In this document: piece by piece, positions 26,862 through 37,049 of the stretch | Numbering within the stretch: position 1 is the first letter of the stretch | How the letters are laid out: each line of letters begins with the position of its first letter | Assembly (NCBI RefSeq): GCF_003049085.1 | Contig: NZ_PIQX01000006.1 | Span: forward strand, 1-64,000 | Direction of reading: 5' to 3' | Origin: Campylobacter concisus | GTDB taxonomy: Bacteria > Campylobacterota > Campylobacteria > Campylobacterales > Campylobacteraceae | DNA length: 64,000 nucleotides | Position numbers and translations under genes: made by a program | The notes under the pieces: model-generated | The model's input: the letters and a program-made list of their open reading frames with translations, nothing else | Database searches by the model: none | What the model was told of the DNA's origin: nothing

Positions 26862-28741
26862 TTGGTTTTATAGATAAAAATAAAAATGAGCAAATTTTAG
26901 TAGATATGCTAGAGATACAGGCATATCGCGGCCCAGATGATAGAGGTGTTTTTTTTGATGAAAAAAGTGGCGTTCACCTTGGCCACAACCGCCTATCTAT
27001 AATGGATCTAAGCTCAAATGGTCATCAGCCATTTGTGAGTGATTGTGGTGGGTATGTGATAGTTTTTAATGGAGAGGTTTATAACTTTAAAGCTATAAAG
27101 GGAGAGCTATTAGCCCTTGGCTATAAATTTGTATCAAATTCTGACACCGAAGTTATTTTGTACTCTTATAAAGAGTGGGGTGATGAGTGTCTTGCTAAAT
27201 TTATAGGAATGTTTGCATTTGCTATTTTGGATAAAAATAAAAATGAGCTATTCTTATGCCGTGATAGAGCTGGTGTAAAACCACTTTATTACTATTTTGA
27301 TGGTATAAATTTTATTTTTTCTTCTGAGATCAAATCTTTTCACAAGCATCCAAAATTTAAGAAAGAGCAAAATTTAGATACGCTAGCTTATTTTTTCCAG
27401 TTTGGCTACATTCCTGCACCTTATAGTATTTTTAAGGATTGTTTTAAACTTCCTGCTGGTTATTATTTAAAATTTGATATTGTCAAAACAACATTTAAAA
27501 TAACAAAATATTGGGATGTAGGATATTTTTATGCACAGCCAAAATTTAATAAAAACGAGAGTGAAATTTTAAACGAACTTGAAGGTCTTTTAGATAGTGC
27601 AATAAATTTACGTACTATCGCTGATGTACCAGTTGGTGTCTTTTTAAGCGGTGGATATGATAGCTCACTGGTGACTGCTTTACTAAGCAAAACGCATAAG
27701 ATTGATACATTTACCATAGGTTTTGATGATACTAGATTTAACGAGGCTGCCCACGCAAAGCAAGTGGCCGCGCACTTTAGTACAAATCATCATGAGTATT
27801 ATATAAATGAAGCCGATATGCTTTCATGCATCGACACTCTTTCTTTCTTTTATGATGAGCCTTTTGGGGATAGCTCTGCGGTAGCGACTATGGCAGTTTC
27901 AAAAATGGCAAAACAAGATGTAACAGTTGCACTTAGCGCAGATGGTGGAGATGAACATTTTTGTGGATATAGCAAGTATTTCTTTTTATATAAATTTCAT
28001 AATATTTTTTCTACTTCGTTCAAGAGAAATTTGATAAAAATTGGATTAAATTTAATAAATGAAAAAATAGCCGACATTGCAAATCAAGTCTTACCAAATA
28101 ATATCCGCCAGACAAATTTTAGAGATAAATTTCTAAAGTTAAAAAGAGCTATAAATAGTAAAAATTTAGACGAAATGTTTATAAATGCAAGTAGTTATGT
28201 AGATAGGTCGGACGTAACTAAATTTCTAAAAATAGGGCTAAAACAAGAGTATGTGAATGTGTGGAAAAATGAGCACAAGCTTGATTTTTTAGATCATATG
28301 ATGATGTGTGATTATAAGCTTTTTATGTGTGATGATGTGCTTACAAAAGTTGATCGCGCTACAATGAGTGTTAGCTTAGAGGGACGTGAGCCGCTACTAG
28401 ATTATCGTTTGATAGAGTATTTGGCACGCGTTCCAGTAAATATAAAATATAAGAATAATCAGCCAAAATATTTGCTAAGACAAATTCTGTACAAATATAT
28501 CCCAAAAGATATAATAGACAAGCCAAAATCAGGCTTTCAGATCCCGCTTGCAAAGTGGTTAAGGGGTGATATAAGATGGCTCGTTGAAGAGAATTTGGAC
28601 TCTAGGGCTTTAAATGATGAGATATTTGATGTAAAACAAATACAAAATTTAAAAGATAGATTTTATGCTGGAGAAGAGCTTCAAAGTCTTATTTGGTTTA
28701 TGGTGGTTTATCAAATGTGGAAAAGGAGATGGCTTGAGTAA
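26849..28741 (+). CDS. Second AsnB-type glutamine-dependent amidotransferase
   Basis: The 630-residue paralogue of the gene at 23.9 kb. Cys2 (MCGLVGF), YRGPDDRGV, FNGEVYNFKA and NSDTEVILYSY mark the glutaminase half. SGGYDSS at 267-273 (Tyr where Ile is more usual) and SADGGDEHFCGY mark the synthetase half. Its codon use is less extreme than that of the upstream genes, with a GC-richer look from about 27.0 kb onward, so it may belong to an older layer of the locus than the first paralogue. Likely amidates a uronic acid residue; inferred from context. Confidence 0.8.
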   Translation: MCGLVGFIDKNKNEQILVDMLEIQAYRGPDDRGVFFDEKSGVHLGHNRLSIMDLSSNGHQPFVSDCGGYVIVFNGEVYNFKAIKGELLALGYKFVSNSDTEVILYSYKEWGDECLAKFIGMFAFAILDKNKNELFLCRDRAGVKPLYYYFDGINFIFSSEIKSFHKHPKFKKEQNLDTLAYFFQFGYIPAPYSIFKDCFKLPAGYYLKFDIVKTTFKITKYWDVGYFYAQPKFNKNESEILNELEGLLDSAINLRTIADVPVGVFLSGGYDSSLVTALLSKTHKIDTFTIGFDDTRFNEAAHAKQVAAHFSTNHHEYYINEADMLSCIDTLSFFYDEPFGDSSAVATMAVSKMAKQDVTVALSADGGDEHFCGYSKYFFLYKFHNIFSTSFKRNLIKIGLNLINEKIADIANQVLPNNIRQTNFRDKFLKLKRAINSKNLDEMFINASSYVDRSDVTKFLKIGLKQEYVNVWKNEHKLDFLDHMMMCDYKLFMCDDVLTKVDRATMSVSLEGREPLLDYRLIEYLARVPVNIKYKNNQPKYLLRQILYKYIPKDIIDKPKSGFQIPLAKWLRGDIRWLVEENLDSRALNDEIFDVKQIQNLKDRFYAGEELQSLIWFMVVYQMWKRRWLE

Positions 28742-29840
28742 AAGCGTCTTTATGGTGACAAATAGCGCTTGGAGTGGGTACAACTTTAGACTGAGCCTTG
28801 CAAATCACCTAAAGAAAAACGGCTTTAAAGTGTCGTTTGTTGTTCCATTTGATGAAAAATACTCGGCTTTATTAGAAGAAGAATTTGAAGTTTTTCATGT
28901 AAATTTTGATGCAAAAGGGATAAATCCGTTAGTTGATCTAAAAACTTTTTTTAGTTTGCTAGCCCTTTATAAAAAGGAGAAGCCAGCTTGTGTCTTAAAT
29001 TTTACTATTAAGCCAAATATTTATAGTTCACTTGCCTGTAAAATTTTGGGCATTTGTTGTATTAGCAATATCACGGGACTTGGGACGGTTTTTATAAAAC
29101 AAAGTTTTGTCACAAGCATAGTTAAATTTCTTTATAAGATATCGCTAAATGCAAACAAGGTTGTATTCTTTCAAAATTTAGATGATCAAGATCTATTTAA
29201 AAATTTAGGCATTATTTCAAAAAGAAAATGCGACCTGCTGCCAGGAAGTGGTGTAGATATAAATAAATTTGCCCCAAGACAAGAGAACAAAAGCGACGAA
29301 AAATTTAAATTTTTATGTGTAGCAAGACTTATAAAAGATAAAGGCATTTTCGAATTAGTTGAGGCTGGTAAAATTTTAAGAAAAAAAAGAGATGATTTTA
29401 AGATATTGCTACTTGGAGAAAAAAATGTTAAAAATAATACTGCCATTAGTGATGAAGAGTTAAATTCGTGGCTTAAAAACGACTTTTTGGTTTATCTTGG
29501 TATGAGCGATGATGTAAGTAAAATTGTAGCTAGTGCTGAGTGTGTTGTGCTGGCATCGTATAAAGAGGGAATGTCAAAAAGTTTATTAGAGGCCGCATCC
29601 ATGGCAAAGCCATTAATAGCTACAAATGTTAGTGGCTGTAAAGAAATAGTAGATGATGGAGTAAACGGCTTTTTGTGTGAGCCAAAAAACTCTATAGATC
29701 TCGCTAAAAAAATGGAAAAAATTTTAAATCTTGATAAAAATATTCTTGAACAAATGGGTAAAAACGGCAGAGAAAAGATGATTTTATCTTTTGATGAGAA
29801 TATTGTCCTAGAAAAATATACGAAAGCTATTATGGACTAA
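28734..29840 (+). CDS. GT4 family glycosyltransferase, CapM/PglA-like
   Basis: The 368-residue protein has NSAWSGYNFRLSLANHL at the N-terminus, then FTIKPNIYSSLACKILGI and ISNITGLG, which mark the subfamily acting early on undecaprenyl-linked acceptors (PglA, CapM and relatives). Its donor domain has CVARLIKDKGIFEL and SYKEGMSKSLLEAASMAKPLIA. I chose the TTG at 28734, which has AAGGAG 5 bases upstream and overlaps the amidotransferase stop by 8 bases; no better ATG exists. It is likely the enzyme adding the second sugar after the convergent initiating transferase at 29845-30780. Confidence 0.8.
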   Translation: MSKSVFMVTNSAWSGYNFRLSLANHLKKNGFKVSFVVPFDEKYSALLEEEFEVFHVNFDAKGINPLVDLKTFFSLLALYKKEKPACVLNFTIKPNIYSSLACKILGICCISNITGLGTVFIKQSFVTSIVKFLYKISLNANKVVFFQNLDDQDLFKNLGIISKRKCDLLPGSGVDINKFAPRQENKSDEKFKFLCVARLIKDKGIFELVEAGKILRKKRDDFKILLLGEKNVKNNTAISDEELNSWLKNDFLVYLGMSDDVSKIVASAECVVLASYKEGMSKSLLEAASMAKPLIATNVSGCKEIVDDGVNGFLCEPKNSIDLAKKMEKILNLDKNILEQMGKNGREKMILSFDENIVLEKYTKAIMD

Positions 29841-29844
29841 ACAA

Positions 29845-30780
29845 CTAAATACCTTTTTTGCCTAGTATTATCTCAAATGTTTTAAATATAGTTTTTATCT
29901 CTAGCCAAAGCGACCAGTGTTTGATGTAGTAAAGATCATACATCAGCTTTTGCTTGGCGTCATGTGTATTTGCGCCATAATGGTAATTTACCTGTGCCCA
30001 GCCGGTAATCCCTGGGCGGACGATATGGCGTTCATTGTAGTAAGGTATCTCTTTTTCAAAGAAATTTATCCAGTATCTTCGCTCAGGCCTTGGACCTATC
30101 AGATGCATTTGCCCTCGAAGCACATTTATACACTGCGGCACCTCGTCTATACGAGTTTTTCGCATAAATTCGCCAAATTCAAACACTCTCTCATCATTTT
30201 CACTAGCAAATTTTGCTCCATCTTTCTCGGCATCTTCCATCATCGAGCGAAATTTTATACATTCAAATTCCTTGTTATTTAGACCAACTCTACTTTGTAA
30301 AAAGTAAAGGCTTCCAGGCGATTGCACGTCTATCTTTCTTTTTACATAAAATTTTAGGCCAAAAAGCAAGATAAAAAGTATTAAGCAGCTAGCATAATCG
30401 ATCATCCGCTTGAGTGTGTAAGCAAAGGCACCATAAGGCCTTATCTCATCTAAAAAATTAAGATTTTCACCATTTTCTGGGATATAACATTTGTGCAGAT
30501 AAATTTCTAAAAAATTCTCTACGTTTAGAAATTTTATCTTTTTATACTTCGTTTTAAACTGCAAAAGCGTGAGAAATCTCACCAGTTTGCCATCAACTGG
30601 CTTTGCGGTATTTAGCACGATTAGCCTTTGATCGCCTGATTTTATGAGATTTTCTAGTGCGCTTCGCAAGGCTTTTGCGTCGCTATTTTCATGGGATAAA
30701 AAATTTACTTGACCAAATTTCTTTCTAAGCTTTTCTAGTTCTAAGCTGGTAAAAGCATATTTTTCGCCAAGGATGATCAT
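29845..30780 (-). CDS. Polyprenyl-phosphate sugar-1-phosphate transferase (initiating enzyme)
   Basis: The 311-residue protein is of the bacterial sugar transferase family (WcaJ/WbaP/PglC type). An N-terminal soluble part of about 130 residues is followed by one membrane segment (SCLILFILLFGL) and the catalytic core: FLQSRVGLNNKEFECIKFRSM, RKTRIDEVPQCINVLRGQMHLIGPRPE with the Asp-Glu pair, and the closing VRPGITGWAQVNY and YDLYYIKHWS. It loads the first sugar phosphate on undecaprenyl phosphate. Its position at the end of the AT-rich island, convergent with the last glycosyltransferase gene and 4 bases from it, suggests it starts the island's glycan, separately from PglC of the N-glycan locus. 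Confidence 0.85.
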   Translation of the reverse strand: MIILGEKYAFTSLELEKLRKKFGQVNFLSHENSDAKALRSALENLIKSGDQRLIVLNTAKPVDGKLVRFLTLLQFKTKYKKIKFLNVENFLEIYLHKCYIPENGENLNFLDEIRPYGAFAYTLKRMIDYASCLILFILLFGLKFYVKRKIDVQSPGSLYFLQSRVGLNNKEFECIKFRSMMEDAEKDGAKFASENDERVFEFGEFMRKTRIDEVPQCINVLRGQMHLIGPRPERRYWINFFEKEIPYYNERHIVRPGITGWAQVNYHYGANTHDAKQKLMYDLYYIKHWSLWLEIKTIFKTFEIILGKKGI

Positions 30781-30813
30781 AGTCCTATCCCTTTATCTTT
30801 ATTTTAAATTTGC

Positions 30814-30819
30814 ATTATA
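30814..30819 (-). promoter_or_regulatory. -10 element for the initiating transferase
   Basis: On the minus strand TATAAT preceded by TTT sits about 34 bases before the ATG at 30780, within the 103-base divergent gap shared with yeiH. Good match to the genus consensus; no -35 seen. Confidence 0.5.
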
Positions 30820-30883
30820 AAATTCGTCTAATTATACCCAAACGTGCTAATTGCATTTTTAAAAAAAGAGTTAAGGTTAAAAT

Positions 30884-31867
30884 ATGTCTCATAAATTTCT
30901 TGCTGTGCTTGTTTTAGCGCTGATTTGTGCCATTTCTTTTATGCTCTCAAACACGATTTTAGCTAAATTTCACACCAGCCCGCTCATTATCTCTATCATT
31001 TTAGGCGCCATTTTTGCAAATCTTTTTACAAAACAAACTCAAATTTTAAAAAGTAGTGGCGTCGTAGCGATCGCTGGGAAGCAAATTTTAAGACTTGGCA
31101 TCGTACTTTTTGGCTTTAATATAAGCCTTAGCGAGATCGCAAGTGTCGGCACCATTGGCGTGATATATGCAGCTTTTATGGTATTTGCGACCTTTTGCTT
31201 TGCGCTTTTTACCGCTAAAGCTTTGGAGCTTAGCAAAGATAGCGCTGCGCTCATTGGCTCAGGAGCTAGTATATGCGGTGCAGCTGCTGTTATGGCTACT
31301 CAAAATGAGATAAAAGCAGACGCAAACAAGCTTGCTATCGCTATTTGCACGGTGGTACTTTTTGGGACGATTGGTATGTTTATCTATCCATTTATCGCTA
31401 AATTTCTAGCTCTCACGCCGCACCAAACCGGTTTTTTTATCGGTGGCTCGCTTCACGAAGTAGCCCATGTAGTGGCAGCCTCAGCGGCATTTGATAGTAC
31501 AGCAAACAGCACCGCCGTCATCATAAAAATGCTTCGCGTCATCATGCTAGTACCTTTTTTGTTTTTGCTAAATTTCTTAAATTTAAGCCAGAATAGCGGC
31601 GGCTCAAAGCTAAAGAGCATACCATGGTTTGCACTATTTTTCCTAGTGGCGATCTGCGTTAGGTCTTTGCCATTTTTCCCTGAAAATTTGGTGCAAATTT
31701 TAAAGCTAGCCGCCAGCATTTGCCTTTGTGTTGCGGTGTGTGCTTTGGGATTTGGGATAGATAGGAGTATATTTAAAGCGACTGGCAAAAAGCCATTTTT
31801 GCTAGCATTTTTTATATTTTTATGGCTTATTTGCTCATCGCTTATCTTTGTTAAGACTCTTTGCTAG
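30884..31867 (+). CDS. YeiH/UPF0324-family membrane transporter
   Basis: The 327-residue membrane protein has about ten hydrophobic segments. The family hallmarks are visible: ISIILGAIFAN, GKQILRLGIVLFGFNISLSEI, SGASICGAAAVMATQ and GGSLHEVAHVVAASAA. Members are often labelled putative sulfate exporters; the substrate is not established here. The last 17 bases overlap tail-to-tail with the nadD-rsfS fusion on the other strand. Confidence 0.85.
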   Translation: MSHKFLAVLVLALICAISFMLSNTILAKFHTSPLIISIILGAIFANLFTKQTQILKSSGVVAIAGKQILRLGIVLFGFNISLSEIASVGTIGVIYAAFMVFATFCFALFTAKALELSKDSAALIGSGASICGAAAVMATQNEIKADANKLAIAICTVVLFGTIGMFIYPFIAKFLALTPHQTGFFIGGSLHEVAHVVAASAAFDSTANSTAVIIKMLRVIMLVPFLFLLNFLNLSQNSGGSKLKSIPWFALFFLVAICVRSLPFFPENLVQILKLAASICLCVAVCALGFGIDRSIFKATGKKPFLLAFFIFLWLICSSLIFVKTLC

Positions 31868-32732
31868 TTTTTAGCTTTTGCAAAAACTCTTCGATGTTGT
31901 ATTTTGCTCGATAAGCTGGGCTTAAAAGATGTACTAAGATGTCGCCAAGGTCCATCACGATCCAATCAGGCGAACTCTCAGTGCCTATAAATTTTTCTCC
32001 AAGAGGTTTAAGTTCCTCTTTTAGATCCTCGCTCAGTGAGTAAGCGTGCCTCTCGCCAAGTGTTGTGGCGATAACTACGGCTTTTACGAAATAATCATCT
32101 CCACTCATATCAAACACTTGTATCTCTTCAGCCTTTTTTGCGTCTAAAACCTTAACTATACTTTCGGTGCGCTCTTGCATCGATCTCTCTTGCATTTTTA
32201 ATCCTTGGTAAAAATTTATAATTTCATTTTTTATCTTGCTAGGCAGCTCATCAAGCCCCTTTTGATGCCTGATCTGCGACGAGCTAACATCCACGTGTAC
32301 GTCCATTTTTTGTAAATTACGTGGAATTTCTATGTGATTGCGCTTGGCGATCACAAACTGCACTAAATTTTTTAGCTCCTCGTACCCGTGCCATTTATCA
32401 AGTGTGGCTAGGTGGTCCGCGCCTATTATGAGATAAAATTTTTCTATCTTGAATTTCTCATACAAATACTTAACCGTCTCTATGGTAGGCACCGGGCGAG
32501 CTAAATTTATCTCATAGTCAGAAATCTCGACCTTCTCTAGGCCGCCCCAAATTTCTCTTATCCACTTTAGGCGAAGCTCTGGTGGAGCTGAAAATTCGCT
32601 CTTAAAGGGACTTATAAAAGTTGGCATGATGATGAGCTTGTCAATATCTAGGCCACTTAGTGCCATTTTTACAATACTATCGTGTCCTAAATGAACTGGA
32701 TCAAAGCTCCCGCCAAAAAGTGCTAACTTCAT
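31851..32732 (-). CDS. nadD: Fused nicotinate-nucleotide adenylyltransferase and ribosomal silencing factor RsfS
   Basis: The 293-residue open frame has two known proteins end to end. Residues 1-178 are NadD: ALFGGSFDPVHLGH dinucleotide-binding loop, IGADHLATLDKWHGY, and SSSQIRHQ near 152-159. It makes nicotinate adenine dinucleotide. Residues about 180-293 are RsfS (Iojap/DUF143): IVKVLDAKKAEEIQVFDM, YFVKAVVIATTLGERHAYSLSEDL, SPDWIVMDLGDILVHLL. It binds ribosomal protein L14 and blocks subunit joining in starvation. In C. jejuni these are separate adjacent genes. Here no stop divides them, but the junction keeps AAGGA 6 bases before an ATG at 32195, so RsfS may also be translated alone from there, or from ATG 32180. 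Confidence 0.88.
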   Translation of the reverse strand: MKLALFGGSFDPVHLGHDSIVKMALSGLDIDKLIIMPTFISPFKSEFSAPPELRLKWIREIWGGLEKVEISDYEINLARPVPTIETVKYLYEKFKIEKFYLIIGADHLATLDKWHGYEELKNLVQFVIAKRNHIEIPRNLQKMDVHVDVSSSQIRHQKGLDELPSKIKNEIINFYQGLKMQERSMQERTESIVKVLDAKKAEEIQVFDMSGDDYFVKAVVIATTLGERHAYSLSEDLKEELKPLGEKFIGTESSPDWIVMDLGDILVHLLSPAYRAKYNIEEFLQKLKTSKES

Positions 32733-32776
32733 CTATTAAAGTGCCTTGTTTATATTTGTTTTAAAATTCTTTTTTG

Positions 32777-32782
32777 TAGAAT
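32777..32782 (+). promoter_or_regulatory. -10 element for gapA
   Basis: TAGAAT preceded by TTTTTTG, 30 bases before the gapA start, in a 79-base gap divergent from nadD. Matches the T-rich extended promoter style of the genus. Confidence 0.5.
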
Positions 32783-32811
32783 TAGGCGTAATTATATCAA
32801 AAGGAGCTAAG

Positions 32812-33810
32812 ATGTCAGTTAAAGTAGCAATAAACGGCTTCGGGCGTATCGGCAGGTGTGCCGCTCGTATTATTTTAGAGCGAGACGACGTTGAGCTTGT
32901 CGCTATCAACGACACGGCGACGCGCGACATGACGCGCTATCTGCTCAAATACGACAGCGTGCACGGCGAATTTAAACAAGACGTTAAGGTGATAAGCGAC
33001 GATTTTATAGAAGTAAACGGCAAAAAAATAAGAGTTTTTTCAACAAGAGATCTAAACGAGCTTAGCTACGCAGACTACGGCGCAGACGTAGTTTTGGAGT
33101 GTACGGGCAAGTTTTTAACCACTGAAAAATGCGAACCGTATTTAGCTCGCGGTATCAAAAAAGTCGTCATGAGCGCTCCGGCAAAAGACGACACGGCGAC
33201 GTTCGTAGTCGGCGTAAACGACGATAAATACGCAGGCGAAGCTATCGTCTCAAACGCAAGCTGCACGACAAACGGCCTAGCTCCCGTCGCAAAGGTGCTA
33301 AACGATAAATTCGGCATCGTAAAAGGGCTCATGACCACGATCCACGCCTATACAAACGGCCAAAGCTTGGTTGACGTGAAGGCCAAAGACTTCCGTCGCT
33401 CGCGCGCTGCAGCCCTAAATATCGGGCCTACGACCACAGGAGCCGCCAAAGCGATCGCCAAAGTGCTTCCCGAGCTAAACGGCAAGATGCACGGCCAAGC
33501 CGTCCGCGTGCCGGTCGCAAACGTCTCGATGGTCGATCTAACGGCGGTTTTAAAAAGACCGGCTGGCAAAGAGGAGATAAACGAGGCGTTTAGAGCGGCT
33601 GCGGAGTCAAATTTAAAGGGGATTTTATTTGTCGATGACGATTATAGAGTGAGCAGCGACTTTTGTACGAGCGCATACAGTAGTATCGTGGCTAGCGACA
33701 CTACGCAGGTTATTGCGGGCGATATGGTGAAGGTCTTTGCATGGTACGACAACGAGTGGGGCTACTCGACAAGGCTTGTTGACCTAGCTAAGATCGTGGC
33801 TACGAAGTAA
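32812..33810 (+). CDS. gapA: Glyceraldehyde-3-phosphate dehydrogenase
   Basis: Glycolytic NAD-dependent enzyme. The protein has 332 residues. The NAD loop NGFGRIGR is at 8-15, the catalytic Cys151 lies in SNASCTTN, and WYDNEWGYSTR near the C-terminus is the usual ending. The start at 32812 has AAGGAG 5 bases upstream; an upstream in-frame extension is not supported. The gene is visibly GC-rich (the line 33181-33240 counts 32 of 60 G+C) compared with the surrounding core genes, with codons such as GACGAC and GGCGTA dominating. First of the gapA-pgk-tpiA run. Confidence 0.95.
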   Translation: MSVKVAINGFGRIGRCAARIILERDDVELVAINDTATRDMTRYLLKYDSVHGEFKQDVKVISDDFIEVNGKKIRVFSTRDLNELSYADYGADVVLECTGKFLTTEKCEPYLARGIKKVVMSAPAKDDTATFVVGVNDDKYAGEAIVSNASCTTNGLAPVAKVLNDKFGIVKGLMTTIHAYTNGQSLVDVKAKDFRRSRAAALNIGPTTTGAAKAIAKVLPELNGKMHGQAVRVPVANVSMVDLTAVLKRPAGKEEINEAFRAAAESNLKGILFVDDDYRVSSDFCTSAYSSIVASDTTQVIAGDMVKVFAWYDNEWGYSTRLVDLAKIVATK

Positions 33811-33826
33811 ATTTAAAGGGTGAAAA

Positions 33827-35026
33827 ATGAGTGAAATTTTATCGATCAATGATCTTGAGCTCGGCGGCGCGAAGGTATTTGTTAGGTGCGATTTTAACGT
33901 GCCGATGGACGAGTTTTTAAACATCACCGACGACCGCAGGATCCGCTCGGCGATACCAACTATTCGCTACTGCCTAGATAACGGCTGCAGCGTGGTTTTG
34001 GCTAGCCACTTAGGACGTCCTAAAAATGGCTTTGAGGAAAAATTTTCGCTGCGAGGCGTGGCAAAGAGGCTTTCTAGGCTACTTGATAGAGACGTGATAT
34101 TTGCCGAGGACGTCGTCGGCGCGGATGCCAAAGCTAAAGTCGCCGCGCTAAAACCGGGCGAAATTTTACTTCTTGAAAATTTGCGCTTTGAAAAGGGCGA
34201 GACCAAAAACGACGAGGCGCTAGCCGCTGAGCTCGCTAAATACGGCGAATTTTACATAAACGACGCGTTTGGCGTCTGCCACAGAGCTCACAGCTCGGTC
34301 GAGGCGATCACTAAATTTTACGACGAGAAGCACAAAGCGGCGGGATTTTTGCTGCAAAAGGAGATAAATTTCGCCCAAAATCTCATCAAACACCCTACGC
34401 GCCCGTTCGTCGCGGTCGTCGGCGGTAGTAAGGTTAGCGGCAAGCTGCAAGCCCTGCACAACCTGCTTCCGCGCGTGGATAAGCTGATAATCGGCGGCGG
34501 CATGGCGTTCACGTTTTTAAAATCGCTCGGCGAAAATATCGGAAATTCGCTGCTCGAAGAAGATCTCATCGAGGACGCGCGCGAAATTTTACGCAAGGGC
34601 AGGGAGCTTGGCGTTAAAATTTACCTACCAGTAGATGTCGTCGCTGCTCAGACATTTTCAGCTGAAAGTGCCGTAAAATACGTCCCAGCCCAAGAGATCC
34701 CAAATGGCTGGATGGGGCTTGACATCGGGCCTGCGTCGATTAGGCTATTTAAAGAGGTCATCGCCGATGCGCAAACCATCTGGTGGAACGGACCTATGGG
34801 CGTTTTTGAGATGGATAAATTTAGCAAAGGCAGTATCAAAATAAGCCACGCTATCATCGACACTCACGCGACAACCGTCGTTGGCGGTGGCGATACGGCT
34901 GACGTGGTCGAGCGCGCAGGAGATGCTGATGAGATGACATTTATCTCAACTGGCGGAGGTGCGAGCTTGGAGCTAATAGAAGGCAAAGAGCTGCCTGGCA
35001 TAAAGCCGCTTAGAAAAGAGGAGTAG
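33827..35026 (+). CDS. pgk: Phosphoglycerate kinase
   Basis: Transfers phosphate from 1,3-bisphosphoglycerate to ADP. The protein has 399 residues. Motifs include [12 protein letters not shown] at the N-terminus, [35 protein letters not shown] in the hinge region, and [14 protein letters not shown] and [20 protein letters not shown] at the C-terminus. Base composition is uneven inside the gene: the part before about 34.6 kb is very GC-rich (34441-34500 has 37 of 60 G+C) while 34621-34680 has 26 of 60, a possible recombination breakpoint. Confidence 0.95.
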   Translation: MSEILSINDLELGGAKVFVRCDFNVPMDEFLNITDDRRIRSAIPTIRYCLDNGCSVVLASHLGRPKNGFEEKFSLRGVAKRLSRLLDRDVIFAEDVVGADAKAKVAALKPGEILLLENLRFEKGETKNDEALAAELAKYGEFYINDAFGVCHRAHSSVEAITKFYDEKHKAAGFLLQKEINFAQNLIKHPTRPFVAVVGGSKVSGKLQALHNLLPRVDKLIIGGGMAFTFLKSLGENIGNSLLEEDLIEDAREILRKGRELGVKIYLPVDVVAAQTFSAESAVKYVPAQEIPNGWMGLDIGPASIRLFKEVIADAQTIWWNGPMGVFEMDKFSKGSIKISHAIIDTHATTVVGGGDTADVVERAGDADEMTFISTGGGASLELIEGKELPGIKPLRKEE

Positions 35027-35029
35027 GTC

Positions 35030-35707
35030 TTGAAATTTCTAGCGAATTTAAAGTGCAACCACACAAGAGCAAGCTTTAGAGAGTACGCGAAAATTTTAGA
35101 CGAAAATTTAAGCGCAAACGACGACGTGACGGTATTTCCTCCGTTTAGCGCGCTTGATCTTGCGGCTCATAAATTTAAACTCGGCGCGCAAAATTTCTAT
35201 CCGTGCGAAAGCGGTGCTCACACCGGCGAGATCGGCAAGGCGATGCTGGACGAGTTTGGCGTAAAAAGTGTACTGATCGGACACTCCGAACGGCGCGAGC
35301 TGGGCGAGAGCGAGGAGCTTTTACGAGCTAAATTTGGCTTCGCCGTAAAGGCGGGCTGGCAGATTGTCTACTGTATCGGCGAAAATTTGAGCGTGAATGA
35401 AAGTGGAGCGACCAAAGAATTTCTAAGCCGCCAGCTTGAAAATATAGACCTTGGCTACGAGCGGCTGCTGATTGCCTACGAGCCCGTGTGGGCGATAGGC
35501 ACGGGCAAAAGCGCGAGCACAGAGCAGATCGAAGGAGTTTTAAATTTCATTCGCGAGCAGACGAGAGCGCCGCTACTTTACGGCGGCAGCGTAAATGTCG
35601 CAAATATCGGCGGGATAGCGGGTATCGCAAGCTGCGATGGAGTGTTAGTAGGTACGGCGAGCTGGGACGCGACGAAGTTTTTGGAGCTTATGCGCGTTGT
35701 CTCGTGA
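35030..35707 (+). CDS. tpiA: Triosephosphate isomerase
   Basis: Interconverts dihydroxyacetone phosphate and glyceraldehyde 3-phosphate. The protein has 225 residues, short but normal for Campylobacter. It shows the N-terminal NLKCNHTRA (Asn, Lys), GHSERRE with the catalytic His, AYEPVWAIGTG with the catalytic Glu and mobile loop, and LYGGSVN. The start is TTG at 35030, 3 bases after pgk. GC-rich like gapA. Confidence 0.94.
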   Translation: MKFLANLKCNHTRASFREYAKILDENLSANDDVTVFPPFSALDLAAHKFKLGAQNFYPCESGAHTGEIGKAMLDEFGVKSVLIGHSERRELGESEELLRAKFGFAVKAGWQIVYCIGENLSVNESGATKEFLSRQLENIDLGYERLLIAYEPVWAIGTGKSASTEQIEGVLNFIREQTRAPLLYGGSVNVANIGGIAGIASCDGVLVGTASWDATKFLELMRVVS

Positions 35708-36964
<1,257 letters not shown>

Positions 36965-36978
36965 TCTACTAATACAAA

Positions 36979-37010
36979 TTTGGCGGGGTGACTCGCCAAA
37001 CTCTTCTTTT
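36979..37010 (+). terminator. Rho-independent-like terminator of fabI
   Basis: Stem TTTGGCG (36979-36985) pairs with CGCCAAA (36994-37000) around an 8-base loop and is followed by CTCTTCTTTT. It lies 15 bases after the fabI stop. Confidence 0.7.
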
Positions 37011-37049
37011 AAATTTCATTAAATTTATTGTAACTGTACACAATAAGAG

